The position numbers and the translations under genes were made by a program. DNA of 64,000 nucleotides from Epinephelus fuscoguttatus (lineage: Eukaryota; Chordata; Actinopteri; Perciformes; Serranidae), in NCBI RefSeq assembly GCF_011397635.1, contig NC_064759.1, forward strand, positions 23,522,428-23,586,427, written 5' to 3'. This document shows positions 24,901 to 37,139 of the stretch, in pieces; position 1 is the stretch's first letter; the number at the start of each line of letters is the position of its first letter. The notes beneath the pieces were generated by a model, which did not search any database, was not told the origin of the DNA, and saw only the letters and a program-made list of their open reading frames with translations.

Positions 24901-27900
24901 CTTATATTGACAAAGTAAGTGATATGGTTACTCACTGTCTGCGATGCAGCTGGTACAGTTTCTGCAGCTCCTTCACATCCTTCTCCAGGGCAGGGTGCTC
25001 ATACAGCTCGTCCAACACGTAACGATACAAAGTCTGGAAGGAAATGTCAGTTTTCATTCCACCCAAATTAAGCACACCTCACACCCAGTTTACACCCTTT
25101 CCCTAGTACATTATATTTCCTACCTTCAGGAAAAGTTTGACGTGCTCGTCCTCCCTCAGGAAGTCTTTGCAGAGGGCCATCCACTCTGTCACCAGGTGCA
25201 GGACTTTTCGTTTCCTCTCCAGAGCCTCCTTCCTGTCCTCTTTCCCTCTGTGTCGCTTGGTGCAATAGGTGGGATTCAGTTAAGGCTCCAGCACAGATGG
25301 AGAACAAGATTTATTTGCTGACACCAAGTGCAGCATACATTGAAGCATGAATAAAGCCAGTGTCAGTGTGATGTTGATTTAAGGACAGGCGGCAAGAGAG
25401 ACCGTTTGATGAGCACAGTTGAGTGAAGTGGAGCAGCTCTGACTCAATAAAGCAGTCGTGTTTTTGTTTATAACAACTACGTCTGTCTGTAGCAGTCACA
25501 AAAGAGGGTTATTGTGTGTGAACCTTGGTAATAATGTTCCTGTGAAAACCACTGTGTTTTAGGATATTGTCCCAGCAGAGCTTGACATAAATCACTGGTT
25601 GACATGAACACTGGGTAGGTCAGCAGAAAGTCATCCAGAAGTGTATCTGCAAAGAGAAACACATGATTGAAAGAGGACAAAAACATGGTACATTTTCTAT
25701 TAGAATAACTCTGGAGATAATTCAACTGCTTCTAGTTTCTTGTATGTTTAAAATATACAGGATATCCTGCTGAGGGGAGAAGCTTACAAGCTTAAATTCT
25801 GTGCAGAGCATCCTATAGATCCTACACACGCAGCCTCATTAGGTTTAAACATTACAGGATGCTGCAGGGCAGGTACACCAGTGGCCGTGACAACTGTATG
25901 ATTAATGTTTGCTGAGCCGCACATACAGTAGAATTGTACTTTTAATTGAGATGGCAGCTCAGAGACTTGGCTTCAGGTTTTTTTTTCTCAGTTAATTTTA
26001 ATAATACCAGCAGGAGAGCTCATTCTTTGCTGTCATATATCGGTTAACAAGCACTAAGCGCAGGCATTTCAGAGGCGAGCATAATGTGAGAGAGACCTTT
26101 CAATGGCACATAATTCTTCATGGTCAGTCTCAGATAATCGCTTGTGCTGAAACCACTGAGGACTCCCCTGTTCCATTTGGCTCCTCCACAAGTTCAAACA
26201 AGCCTTTACTGGCTTTATCTTCAATCTCACACATTTGCAGTTGCAGGCTGTATCAGTAAAGATAAGCCAATAATGTGTCAGTTGACTCTCTCTGACCTCT
26301 GAAGTCGATGTTTTCGTTGCGATTACCTTGCAAATAGAAAGAAAAAGCAATCTGATATTGCTTAGCCATCATCCTAATGTGTTTACAAGAAACCACTGCA
26401 TCCTTTTGTAATTTCTTCCCAAGGTTACACCTGGGTAAGTGTTTCTGTAAATGGATTAAATCAGAGCTGGTCAAATAGATCAGGAGCTCACTTTAACAAG
26501 TCCCCCTAACACGAAATGCACTTACAGTCTACATCATCACAACTAGGGCTATGTATGGTTTAAAAACACAATGTCAGTACCAATGCATTACTCTTAAAGC
26601 AGGGGTGTCACACTCATTTTAGTTCAGGGGCCACTCCACGCCACTTCAGGCCAGACCAGTAGAACCACTGCATAATAACCTGTAAATAATAACCCTTTCA
26701 AATTTTTCTTTCATGAAAAAACGTGCAAATTCACCAGTATGTCATTTTTCACTAAAGTGGAAGCTATTTTAGGAGCAAGTTAAGTCATCCCCTGCCTTAC
26801 AAACCATTTACAATCTGCAGTTTTGTCAGTGCCTCAGCAGCAGCAGGGTTCCACTAATATTGTTTTAAGACAGAAGTCTGATTCAGATTCTTTTGTACTG
26901 AAACTGCTGTTTTTTCCCCACAATGTTCAGTATCTTTAAATATGACCTAGACAGTACTTGTTGTTATTTCAGAGAGCTGTATTCTGCTCAGAGTGGAAAA
27001 GCCTCTAAGGCAGTATTTTACATGTTTTAATGTTTAAATTGCTCCTGAAGCCTCTCAGCCTTCACATGTGCATCAATACTAGGTGTGCAAAGTCATCTAG
27101 AAGGCTGGGTTGGACCCTTTGGTGGGCTGGTTCTGGCCAGTCTCATAGTCTCATACAAAAAAAAAAAAAAAAAAATCACTTATGACCTAGTAGAAGTGTG
27201 TGTGTATTTATCTTTATCAGACACTCTGCCCTCTGCCTGTATTGTCTTATTTTCTTCTTATTTTGTTGTGCTCAAGATGTTTCAGGGTACTTTATAAAAC
27301 GGTACTTTATAAAATGGTAGTGAGATTGTATGCAGAAGATGAAGCTACAAAACTTGTGAACACCACACAAAAAAACGGAAATATACCAAGGCAAAGTGCC
27401 AAGCAGAGGGAATCTGGGATTAGCTTTCACTTTCACTGAGGATACTATCTATAAACAGTAACCAACAATTCCTGCGTAGTATACCTTTAAATGATACCAG
27501 TACTAATGTAGTAGCAGTATTTCATTTGATACCTTTTATTCTACCTCATTCAATACCCATCATGTGAATGGAAGCATTCAGTTGCGTATAATGACACCAG
27601 ACGCCACAGGGGTGTAGTATGGCCATACTTTTAAACGTTTTAGGGCTTCTCTGCATGCTGAGCTGCCAACTCTGTCAAATAAACCACGCTCCACTTCACT
27701 ACACCACAGACTGTATGGGCTGTAACTGTTGGGGTAGTGGGCCAATCACGCATCACATTAAATCGAAGAATGCTTGCGGAGATTGGCTGCAAGCAAAATC
27801 ATACAAATGGTCTTTAAATGCTAAGTTTGGGTACAAAAACATTTAAATGCTGGTATCATCTGACTGGAAGTTTCAATACTAGTTGGTACTGTGTTATTTC

Positions 27901-30900
27901 GGTGAATACCTTCAAGGTATCGAGTCACAACACTTAATTTTTCACCATGATAAACAAAAGCTAATTTATCAGTTTGTTGTATTTTTTTAAATGGCATGCA
28001 AAGTGCCTTTTTTATCTTATTAAAATGGAAGTAATAATTATTCAACAGACATTATCACAAGCTGTAAAAGTGCATTTCATAAACTGCCATAAAAGCCACT
28101 AAAATAAATTTCTGAGGCTTAAAGCGAAGGAGAAGGACAGTAGCTCCCAAACATGATGCCCTGCCACAAGCGAAAAGCTTTACAAATCCTATTAGGGCCA
28201 GCCTCCTCTCAACCCCACTGTAAGTGTGCCTCAAACCAAGAATTGTAAATTCTCCCCTTTAATTTCACACTGGCTTCCCAGGCCCTTTGTGTGCGTTCTG
28301 GTCCACAGGACTCCCTGACATCATTATGTTAATCCGTGCAGAGCAGCTGTGGATGCATCACTCACTGCTTATGAGAGGTTACACACTCGTACACATGTAG
28401 CGCCCATAAAAGAATACAATAACGCACCTTAACACAAAGCCAGAAAGACAACACGCAAACGACCAGCCACCCACATACTGTACTGTACCTCCACACACAT
28501 ACGCAGTCACCATGCACTACTCACTCACACTGCTGGGTATTTGTGTATTTTCTCCAAACTATCTAAACTGAAACACTTTCTCATGAGTAACAGCTTACAT
28601 ACCACTCCCCAGGCTGTACACTCTGCAAGTTTTTTGAAGTTGGAAAAACAGAATAAATATTTAATTCCATGACCTAAAGCCATATTCTCAAGTTTTTCTT
28701 GGTAACACAGCGAGAGAGAAAAAAAGCCGGGAATGTCCTGCAGAGTAGATTTAATCCAAACAGTTTGGCAGAAGATGTGTTCGCCTCACTGACCCAAAAA
28801 CCTTTATGCATTAATTGTGCTGTATAAATAACATTTACCAGTCTGTTGGGATGATTTTTGACTCCTACACATCAAACCATTTTTATTTAAAATGATCACC
28901 ATCATTAGCCTGGATCAGAGAAGAGAATGTAGGATATAGAAAAAGCTGTTTTGTACTCATCATACAGAATCCAGCTGTCTGGCACTCAAGTCAAAAGGAA
29001 ACGCAGAATGGATTCACTAATCGAGCTTGTCAATCTCTTGTGAAATCAATCAAGCTGTCAATCCACCTTTCCATTTCAATAAGTGCTCGTAAAAATTGAT
29101 CAATGCGGCCTTTGAAATGAGCATGTTAATGTGTCACTTATTGGCGCAGTAAGCACCAGAAGACATCGCCCTGGTGTAAAGGCCCTAAATTATTATGATA
29201 GTCTGTATTTAGACATTTTTAATTTCATATCCGCTCACTTTATGTGATGTTTTCTTCACCACAAATAAGCGTCAACATCTCCGCACATGGCGCATCTGTG
29301 AAAAGAGCTGGAACATCCTCTCATTAAGAACGCAAATGTCCCATTACATGTTTTTCAGAGCTGGCAGTGTGCTGAATCTGTGCAGAGCAAGAATCAATAG
29401 CTGCACTCAGAGATTGGGCACAGGAAAGAAGGCAACACTGAACACTTGTGAATGCTACCCACAATGCTAGCCCACAGAAGGAAGCACATAAGAGCTCCAC
29501 ACTGTATGGACTACTGCAGTGGTTCATGTTTTGCTTTTCCCGCAAACATGCCTGTGGTGTTTTCAAAAAAGTGCCATCTCTTGCAGAAAGCTCCTCTGCA
29601 TTCTTAATGTTGTGTACAGATAGAAGCAAGTGATACCATGATGAGATGGAATCGGCCTCCTAATGTGCTGTACCTCATGTAAGTCATAATAAACACAACG
29701 TCAATAACCTGCAGCAACCATCAGTCATGTTGCTGCACAGTCTCTCTGGGACCAGCCTTGAGAGGGAGACCAAACACGGCAGCTTGGTGGATGTTCAAAT
29801 AAATCTCTTTTTGATGAAATCAAGGATCTCATGCTATGGTGCTTCTTCTGAGCTGAACCTCCAAGGGCACCCTTTGCAGTTGCACTGGAGCATACAGAGC
29901 TCCAGTATCCACACAGAGAGAGCCAAGGCCAGCAGGAGTCACACTATTAAACATCACTGAGTGCAGATCAATTGGTGTTCAGGACTGAGTTCATTCCTTC
30001 TCCTCCTCAGGTCTCTGGCTCTTTGACCCTGGGATATCGCTCAGCATCCTGCTCTGGTCCACAGCTCCCTATCGAGGATTCACCTCAATACACTCACCTA
30101 TGAGCCAGTACTTATTGTGAACACCCTAACTGAGGGAATAGAGGCATGTCTCACCCACATTCCTGCAAATTCAGTTCCATCTTTCACCTAACATCAATAT
30201 TAAATACTCAATTATAGCAATAAAATATGTGATTCAACATAAAACATAACTCCCCTATGCATATAAAATGCACCATCTTCCAGCTGCAGGCACATCTCCC
30301 CAGAGGACATTTAGATCAATTTCATTCACTTCCTCATCAGAATGAGTAATGATCTCTGGTATATGGGGTTAGCCTGCCTCCATCCCGATGACAGATCATC
30401 TGTGACCATCTCCAAGGAAGAATCTGCATTTTATTTTTCTTCCCTCCTTATTTCCCCTTTTCTCCACCACACAGTGTTTCTCGTTTCTCTCTAGCATTCT
30501 TTTTCTGCTTGTCTGACTACGCTCTCAATCATCATTCCTCATCGAAATCAGCTTTCCAGCTCAATCAGAGTCTCCTCTGCCTTGGCAACAGTGTCACATT
30601 ATCATGTACCTGCTGGGATGAGAGGAAATGTGTTCGTTTGTCATCGCTGTGAGGCTGGACTGCATGTCATGCAATCTGATATGGCATCACTCTAAAGATA
30701 TGAGCGTTTATCGCTGTCAAAGGCTTTTAAATGAACAGGCACAAACTTAGAGCCATTCTGGGAATGATAGCACATGATTAGCCCAGTAATATTGCCCAGA
30801 GGGGGCTGCTGTCCCAGCTTCTCTGAGAGAGAGAGAAAGGAATGGGGAGGGCAGAGAGTGAAACGGAAAGTAAAGGGAGTACTTTGTGTCTTTTTCTTTC

Positions 30901-33900
30901 TATCTGTCTTTCATAATCACACAAAAATATCAGTGGAGCTGCATGAGCACACCACCTTGACATTGCTATAGTCACACAGTTGTCGAGGTGCCATCAAAAA
31001 AATATTCTCCTATTTTAATTTTGTCTCTCTAAAATACAAAAATTCACACACTGACAGAAGACAGTGAGGGCAACAGGGATGAGAAATGACATTCAGGACC
31101 ATAAAGTATGCATGCTGACCTGACTCTTTGCTCTGTGTCGTCCCCTGGTCGTCATCAAGTGTCAGGTCATTCAGCAAGTGCTCCAAGATCTTCTCTGGGG
31201 TCCCCGATACCACCATGTACCTGTCAGACACAACAGAGTCATTGGACGAGTCTTCCTCAATAGAGGACAGAGAGCGGCTGCTGCTCCATTCCTCCTCTCC
31301 CTCCGTCCCCTCATCGTCTATGTAGCGAAAGTAGGGGACGTCAAAAGTGGGCATCGTCACCGGCTCTGCCCGGCTTGTGCTGTCACTGCTGCTCTCCTCG
31401 GAGCCCTCCTCGTCGTCCTCGTCCTCCTCCTGCTCCACCAAGGCAGCATGCAGCAGCCTGCCCTCCTCCTGCCGCAGGTTCGGGGGCTGTGGCCGAGATC
31501 CCATCCTTGCAGAGTCCCTGTGCCCTCACACCGGCAACGTTGCCGTGGTTACTGCTGCATGCCCCTTTTACCCATCCATCCATCCACCTGCAGCTGCTAC
31601 AGCCCGGAGTCCACTGCTGTCTGTCCCTCAAGCACACTGAGTTATCCCAGTATGTTCACGGCTGAAAAAGGCTCCTGGGTGACTTGAATGGGAAGGCAGC
31701 CAGCAGAGCTCTGCCTCACAGTCCCATGCTGCTCACTTATATGTATTTAGTATAGTCATTTATGTGTTGGGAGTTGTGATGTAAGCATGCCTGTAAGAGT
31801 GAGTGTGTGATCCAGAGAGAGCAGAAGGGGAGAATGATGAGAGGGAGAGTGCTGAGGGAGAGAAACAGATAGTGAGAGAGGGAAGGAGGGAGGGAATCTA
31901 GGAAGGAGGGGGAGTGGAGAGGCTTACCTCCTGTTCCTCGCCTCCTCTCTCCCTCCTCCCCTTGCTGATGCGGAGAGGGCTGGCTGCTCTGACGATATTC
32001 TCTGGAGAACCAGCACATCGTGGCCCCTCTCCCTCAGACACACGCGGACTGCCTCGTCACTCTGGGGCTGGACGGAGAAAGAGTGGGGAGGGAGGGAGGG
32101 AGTGTGTTATCACCAAGGAGATTCCCCTGTATTCTCTCCCACTCACACAAATCACCACTGATTTCCATCATAATACTCTGTCAAAGCCCTGCACTGTAAA
32201 TGAAAGAGAATTTCCATATATCATTATTCAGTCCTTATCGGTGGAGCCCATTCAGGGATTTACATAAAAGACCCGCACAAATTTTAATTACCAATTCCTA
32301 TGTAGAGCCTATTAAATTATGGGTGGCTGGAAACAATCTGCTTTCAACCAGTCATAGGGTTAAACTCTGCACACCAACAATGGTTTAGTGGCTCAGAGTT
32401 TAGTTTAAACTCACACTGTCTTGTGACCACCATGAGGTACTATGAATGATAAATTCATCCTCGTGTTGCCTACTGTCTCCCACTCCCTGTTTCCCTCTGT
32501 TTCTCCCTTTCTCTCTTAGTCAGTCAAAGCCATAGTAACAGACAGCTGCACTGAAACAGACCAAAATAAATTGCAATTTTAATGATTAATTGATGTTGAA
32601 TCTAGGTATGTGTTTATAATATTTCTCCCATCATATTTGTTACTTGAAATTTAAAGCAGGAATCACACTTTAAAATCTTAAAGGGACAGTTCACCCCAAA
32701 ATCAAAAATACATATTCTCCCTCTTACCTGTAGTGCTATTTATCAATGTAGACTGTTTTGGTGTGAGTTGCGGAGTGTTGAAGTTGTCGGCCATAGAGAT
32801 GTCGGCCTTCTTTCAAACATAATGAAACTAGATGGCACTTGGCTTATTGTGCTCAAAAAAATATATCTGAAAAACTCAACAGCAATGTCTCTTTCCAGAA
32901 AACATGACCTGCTTACTAAAGATACTCCACAGGGCTTGTTGTGAGCAGTTTCATGTAGGTTAATTGCATGCACAGAGGCTTGTGCTGAATTGACTGTAGT
33001 CATCTGAACTGACATGTAGTCTTCTTTCTAAGCAACACCTGCCAACTGTATTACAACATAGAAGGAGTTGTGCATCCACTGCTAGCTCACCTAGCACCAC
33101 TAAGTTAGCTTAGGTTACAACTCAGCCGAGAAGGACGCCATTAACATTTACATCTCGAACTGCCACGAGCACGAGCCTCTCGTCCATGAGTAGATGCACA
33201 CTTCCTTCTGTGTGGTGATGCAGTTGGTGGGTGTAGTCTGGTAGAAAGGAAATAGTTCCTACATGAAACTGTACACAACAAGATCTGTGGATTATCTTTA
33301 GTAACCAGGTCATGATTTCTGGAAAGAGACATTGCTGTTGAATTTTTTGAAAGTAGCACTGTGAGTAAAAGATAATAGGGTGAACTGTCCTTTTAATGCA
33401 TATTGTAGTTTAATATATGACTCTGTACACCACTGGTCAGTCAGGACATTGAAATAAATTTCACGAAGGAGCATCTGAATTTAGCTTTTTTTTAACCCTA
33501 CAGTAAGAAGGGGTTGTTTCCGTATCTCTGAAGTGTAAAGACAGCTGGTAGCTGCTTGGCAATGGAGGGTCTCGATCATAGATATTGGTCTTAATGAGAA
33601 GTTCACTGTATGGTGCACGCTTTGCATCCTGCATCAGCAAACCCCCTCCCTTCACCCCCACTCTCTTCAGCCATCAGTCAATTCAGCACAAGCCTCTGTG
33701 CATGCAATTAGCCAGGCAGACAGACTGGAAGTGGTTGCAGTTTTCTGCCCTAATTGCCTTTTGCAGAGAAAAGCATCCAGGACCCTTCAGTTAAGCATGC
33801 CTTCCTGGCACATTAACGCTTATCGGTGATCTGTGGACATACATACGTAAACAGGCACACTGTATAGGTGCACAGCACAAACACAGATGAATACATTAAC

Positions 33901-36900
33901 AAAACACAACATAAACACACAATATCTAATACAACAAAGATACACAACTGTGTCCCTCCCCGGGTGGGCCACATTTTTAGCAATAACATTAAACAGTTCT
34001 GCAGTGATTTCTATAAACAGCAGAGATGTTTTCAAAGCCTCAGAAAGGACCATTAATGGCAAAGTTTGCTGGCAGTTCCTTCAGTGCTGTGATTCATGAC
34101 TCTTAGCAAAGTTTACATGTCTGTTAAAGTGACAACTTATGAGTTTATTTCCTCTCTATCTGAATATAAACACATACCCTTGCATTTATAAAAGTTGCTT
34201 TCATGCACTTATGGGTGTATCCTGCGTAATGACAGACTGTATTATCCTGTCACAGGACCTGCAGTATGGATAGGGACGTGACAAAAAGCAAAGAACTAGA
34301 AATTTCCCAGAAAGGGAAGGCTGTGCTGATTAGCTTCCTGGTTCTTGGGTAGTAAGACATTGGTGGTTCTATCTTTATCAAGACATGACGCACACTGTGT
34401 GCTCTTAGCTCCATCAAAGTACGCAGTTTTTGTCTGATTAAGTACGACAGCAAAGCCAGCTGAATTCTTGACTATAATTAACAGAGTGTCTCAGTGTACT
34501 GTTTACGGGTCAAACAGCAAACAAACCTTTCCTCACAATGAATTATTGATCGTGCCTCTGCTGCTGCAGGCCACAAGTCAGTGTGTACTGGGCTTTGTGG
34601 TTACCAGTGTCCTTCTAAAAAAAACACAATCAGGCCTCTAGAGTGGATGCTTGTAATGAGACAGAGCACTGGGGCCACACAGTTCCTACACTAGCTTGGA
34701 GGTGACCTCGACTCACAGCTCGCACCCAAGTCCTCCCAACATGGACACCGCCAGCAGGAGAGTAAACAGTACTTATCAGGCCTCTGCACAAAGTCGTGTC
34801 CCGCCAAATGGTTTACTGTGTGTTTCAGGGTTCCAGATGCATTCCACTGGCCAGAGAGACACCTTCTGTCTGCATGTCTTGGTCTGGCACGCATGGTATG
34901 GAACACTTAAAGGGACCTGGAAGGTGTCAGTCCTGACAGGGTGCAGATTTGGACTAAATTCCTCTAAAGGAATAATGTGGATCATACAGAGTGGGAGGAT
35001 GAGAAAGAATAGAATTCATACATCTGTGTTGTTTTCAAAGAAAACCCTTTGATGCAGATGCGCTTCATTATCTCCAATAGTAATTAGCTGAAATTCCTAT
35101 GTTAAGCTCTGAAAATATACTGCAAACAAGAGTATGTGCATGTTATGTAAAATATTTGCACATAAGCTTTCTTAAGCTTCATGCAATGGCAGAGAACAGA
35201 CGCTCTATGTTCTAATCAGATGGACAGAGCAACGGAAACTAAAGTTGATGAAATAATCTTATGTAAGGTGTAAGAAAAATGTCACACACAACAGATGATC
35301 ATGCACAACTATGATCTCCCTGAATATTTAAAAACAGTAGTGATGTAATAGGGCAAAAGAACAAATGATTTCAAATGATTTCAAAAGTCAAAACTGTAAA
35401 GTATTAAATTTAAACCTGATGAGTTTTAAAGCAAAATGAATTATAAATACTCAGATTTTGTTCCTTTATAATTTAAGTAGATTGCATAACATTCATGATG
35501 TCCCTGCACCAGAATCTCTCACACATTTTCACAGACATGCAGGCTACTGTATATAAAGCATCTCTTTTTCCACCAGCTGGGATTTAGCTGACTTCTAAGC
35601 TCTTTGATGTCTGGGCTTAGATATTTATATGAGTCACATGTAATATGGTACATGCATTGTGGCATCATTGGATTACTTTAAACCACAGAAACACTGCTAG
35701 ATAATCTCACATAATCTTACTATTTCTACCTAACGTCAAGTATTTAGTACAAGGTCACTATATCTGGACATTACAGCTGGGACTGCATAAATGACACATA
35801 CACATGTGCCATTGTTATACTCTTTTGAGAAACTTGGCACAATGCATGTTACTAAAAATGGTAAAACATGTTGTATTGTAGAGCACTAGCATTTGTTCAT
35901 AGGCAGAGTGGCCTAGTGCAGACGAAAGGTCATCATATTGAATAACAACCTTGATAAGGAGATCTAGCCTTGTGTTTGCAGAAAAGGTCAGAGACCTGAT
36001 GCACTGGAATCCACCCTAAAACCATACAATGTCTTGGCATGGTGGTCTGGCCACTTGCGTCAACTTTTCCTGTCATTGTTGTTCAGTTCAGCACACAGGC
36101 ACAGCTGGCAGGAAGGGAGAAGCTGAGCCCACCATGAGGTCACCCAATCAGATGACTCCTACGCAGCCAACTGGCAGGTGATGTAATGTTTTTCAAAGAA
36201 GTGTGCAGGCTGAACTGAACGTGCAGTCCGTGCACTTACATTTTCAAGGATCCTGCCATAATGATAGATACCATCTGTATTCTAAAAGCATGCTAAGTTT
36301 CTGTAATGACATTGGGACTGTAGCTGGTGTCGAATTTAATGGATAAGGTACATTAATGACGTATATTTTTATGCATATGAATGCAATGCACTCTACAATA
36401 TACTGCCATGAAATCTTCTATATAGTAATCTAATTCGTCCCTCTCTTCTGCAGCAGTCTAGAGACTTTTTTTGGTATATTTAATTGTAGAAAGCTTTTTG
36501 TAGTCTGGACAGAATCTCCAGAGAAAGCAGAGACACTATAGAATGCATGGAGGCCAATAAAAACAGACAACAAATTAAAAGCGGTTTGATGGATGGGACA
36601 CTGCAGGGAGTGCGAGAAATGATGCTTAGGCAAGATGCTCACGGAACAGCACTGTAAAACATCACCGTATAGCCCAGAGCAAAACAGACTAATGTTCTCT
36701 GACTGAATATTCAAGGATAAAGTATGCTAATTGTGTAGTGTTTGTAATGACATAAAGAGGACTATCTGATAAGCATATCGACTGTTGTCTTAATTCTGAG
36801 AAGGCCAAAGATTAGTGTTTGTGGAAATGCATCAAAGAGAGCAGCATTTCACACTGAAGCTGTGGCTCTATTGTGTATACTGCTACTTACAAATATGGTT

Positions 36901-37139
36901 GTTAAAAAAAAAAGTTAAGGCGTATGTTCTGACTGCAGCAGTGTTGTTGTGTATCTCACCTCACTTGTCCTCTCTGGGCCCTTGCTGTGGTTCTGCAGAA
37001 AGCGGCAGCCATCCTTGGCCAGCCTCTGGACCATCTCCAGTCTGGACAGGTCCTCCTTGTCATGCAGGATACACATGTTCCCTGGCTGAAGCGCAGGGGA
37101 CACAGAGAACATGTACCTCAGGCCGCAGTCCCACGACAT
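12957..37139 (-). CDS. rapgef5: Rap guanine nucleotide exchange factor 5
   Basis: GEF (GFR/MR-GEF) that loads GTP on Rap-family GTPases. Exons, 5' to 3': 37139-36960, 32067-31928, 31505-31120, 25646-25524, 25245-25124, 25033-24936, 21276-21246, 21031-20953, 19335-19186, 18780-18683, 17238-17116, 16608-16430, 16190-16100, 16001-15951, 15663-15576, 15410-15346, 15253-15199, 13075-12957 (TAA). All phases close, giving 725 aa, near the length I recall for the long human form. Order: N-terminal extension with GHDVLVLQR, as in the Epac linker; acidic Ser-rich segment; REM/RasGEF_N from [16 protein letters not shown] (about 205); RA domain (about 385-470); CDC25 domain with [38 protein letters not shown] and VNFEKL; C-end [10 protein letters not shown]. 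An internal ATG at 31504 gives 618 aa. Two borders are weak: the aag acceptor before 31505 and donor gttcac after 25524. Confidence 0.95.
14251..14850. mobile_element. TIR element in a rapgef5 intron
   Basis: Ends AAGGGTGTTTTCACATTAAG on the left and, reversed, AAGGCTGTTTTCACACTTGG on the right. Internal motifs such as GTTCACA and GGACC recur. About 600 bp with no transposase frame. Superfamily not assigned. Confidence 0.7.
16705..17074. mobile_element. MITE of the TTTAAAGGTCCAGTGTG family filling a rapgef5 intron
   Basis: The left end TTTAAAGGTCCAGTGTGCAG and the right end, reversed TTTAAAGGAGCAGTGTGTAG, are inverted repeats. The family has a second copy at 61709-62476 and a partial end near 37915-37975. 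It occupies most of the 507-bp intron between the exons at 16430-16608 and 17116-17238. Confidence 0.88.
18094..18645. mobile_element. Foldback-like TIR element in rapgef5 intron
   Basis: The ends are inverted (GGAATACTTAACCTCCCAAA against reversed AATACTTTACCCCCCAGATG). The interior also pairs: AGCTGCTGGTCTACCGCTGC near 18217 is matched in reverse by GGTGGCGGTAGACTAGCAGC near 18339. The element is therefore close to palindromic along its length. No coding frame. Confidence 0.75.
20157..20513. mobile_element. Probable MITE in rapgef5 intron
   Basis: The left border GGTGCTTCTCAAAGTCAAGG is mirrored by the reversed right border GATGCTACTCAAAGTTAAGG. Internal AAGGA- and TCCTT-type motifs recur in both orientations. 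No coding frame with a family signature. Moderate confidence because no duplication was found. Confidence 0.5.
21277..24935 (-). other. rapgef5 intron
   Basis: 3.7-kb intron between the 31-nt exon (21246-21276) and the exon at 24936-25033. It holds the hAT-like element at 22866-23572 and, around 24380-24440, a sequence with TCGCCCCCTGCTGGCCAG that looks like the end of a common fish repeat. No coding sequence seen. Confidence 0.6.
22866..23572 (+). mobile_element. hAT-like element with remnant CGGBP1-type zinc-finger ORF
   Basis: The termini CAGTCCCTCCAG and CTGGAGGGACTG are exact 12-bp inverted repeats. Between about 23131 and 23290 the plus strand reads [20 protein letters not shown] and then, one frame over, [17 protein letters not shown]. 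The C-x2-C…H pattern with KLFCT.CN resembles the BED-like finger of CGGBP1, itself known to derive from a hAT element. A frameshift and stops show it is dead. A possible 8-bp duplication (CTTACAAA on the left, ATTACAAA 7 bp past the right end) is imperfect. Confidence 0.7.
25647..31119 (-). other. Large rapgef5 intron with nested MITEs
   Basis: 5.5-kb intron before the exon at 25524-25646. It carries the nested repeats at 26544-27925 and otherwise low-complexity AT-rich sequence. No exon with both splice sites and a family signature was found. Confidence 0.6.
26600..27150. mobile_element. Decayed CAGGGGTGTCA hAT-type MITE
   Basis: Starts CAGGGGTGTCACACTCATTT and continues TTCAGGGGCCAC…GGCCAGACCAGTA, the familiar 5' end of a widespread fish hAT family. 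The right half is degraded (GGGCTGGTTCTGGCCAG near 27123), followed by an A-tract at 27157-27175. The exact right terminus is unclear. Confidence 0.55.
31502..31560 (-). promoter_or_regulatory. rapgef5: Internal rapgef5 start with palindromic RFX X-box
   Basis: On the minus strand GTAACCACGGCAAC (31539-31552) is an exact match to the X-box GTNRCC-N(0-3)-RGYAAC. It overlaps the 14-bp perfect palindrome CGGCAACGTTGCCG. The internal ATG (31502-31504, beginning MGSRPQ) follows about 35 bp downstream. No TATA box is seen. RFX sites mark promoters of ciliary genes, so a separate short-isoform promoter is an inference that fits the sequence. Confidence 0.5.
31780..31926 (-). repeat. Purine/pyrimidine-skewed tract in rapgef5 intron
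   Basis: The plus strand is almost all G and A (GAGAGGGAGAG, GGAAGGAGGGAGGG), so the rapgef5 transcript carries a long C/U-rich tract. It starts directly after the donor of the exon at 31928-32067. It could bind pyrimidine-tract proteins or form unusual DNA structure; neither is shown. Confidence 0.55.
32068..36959 (-). other. Intron between the first two coding exons of long rapgef5
   Basis: Holds the foldback element at 32679-33396. The rest is AT-rich with short CA-rich patches (for example 33840-33960). No other exon was found. Confidence 0.6.
32679..33396. mobile_element. 718-bp foldback element in rapgef5 intron
   Basis: The ends are TAAAGGGACAGTTCACCC and its inverse GGGTGAACTGTCCTTTTA. 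The arms pair far inward: CTCAACAGCAATGTCTCTTT near 32876 is mirrored by AAAGAGACATTGCTGTTGAA near 33323, and the GTTTCATGTAGG near 32950 by CCTACATGAAAC near 33257. It is thus a long imperfect inverted repeat with a short centre. A partial copy is at 63466-63782. Confidence 0.9.

Noticed and set aside
31178-31687. 169-codon plus-strand frame and overlapping frames
   Set aside because: Antisense to the GC-rich rapgef5 coding exon at 31120-31505, whose minus-strand frame has a clear family match.
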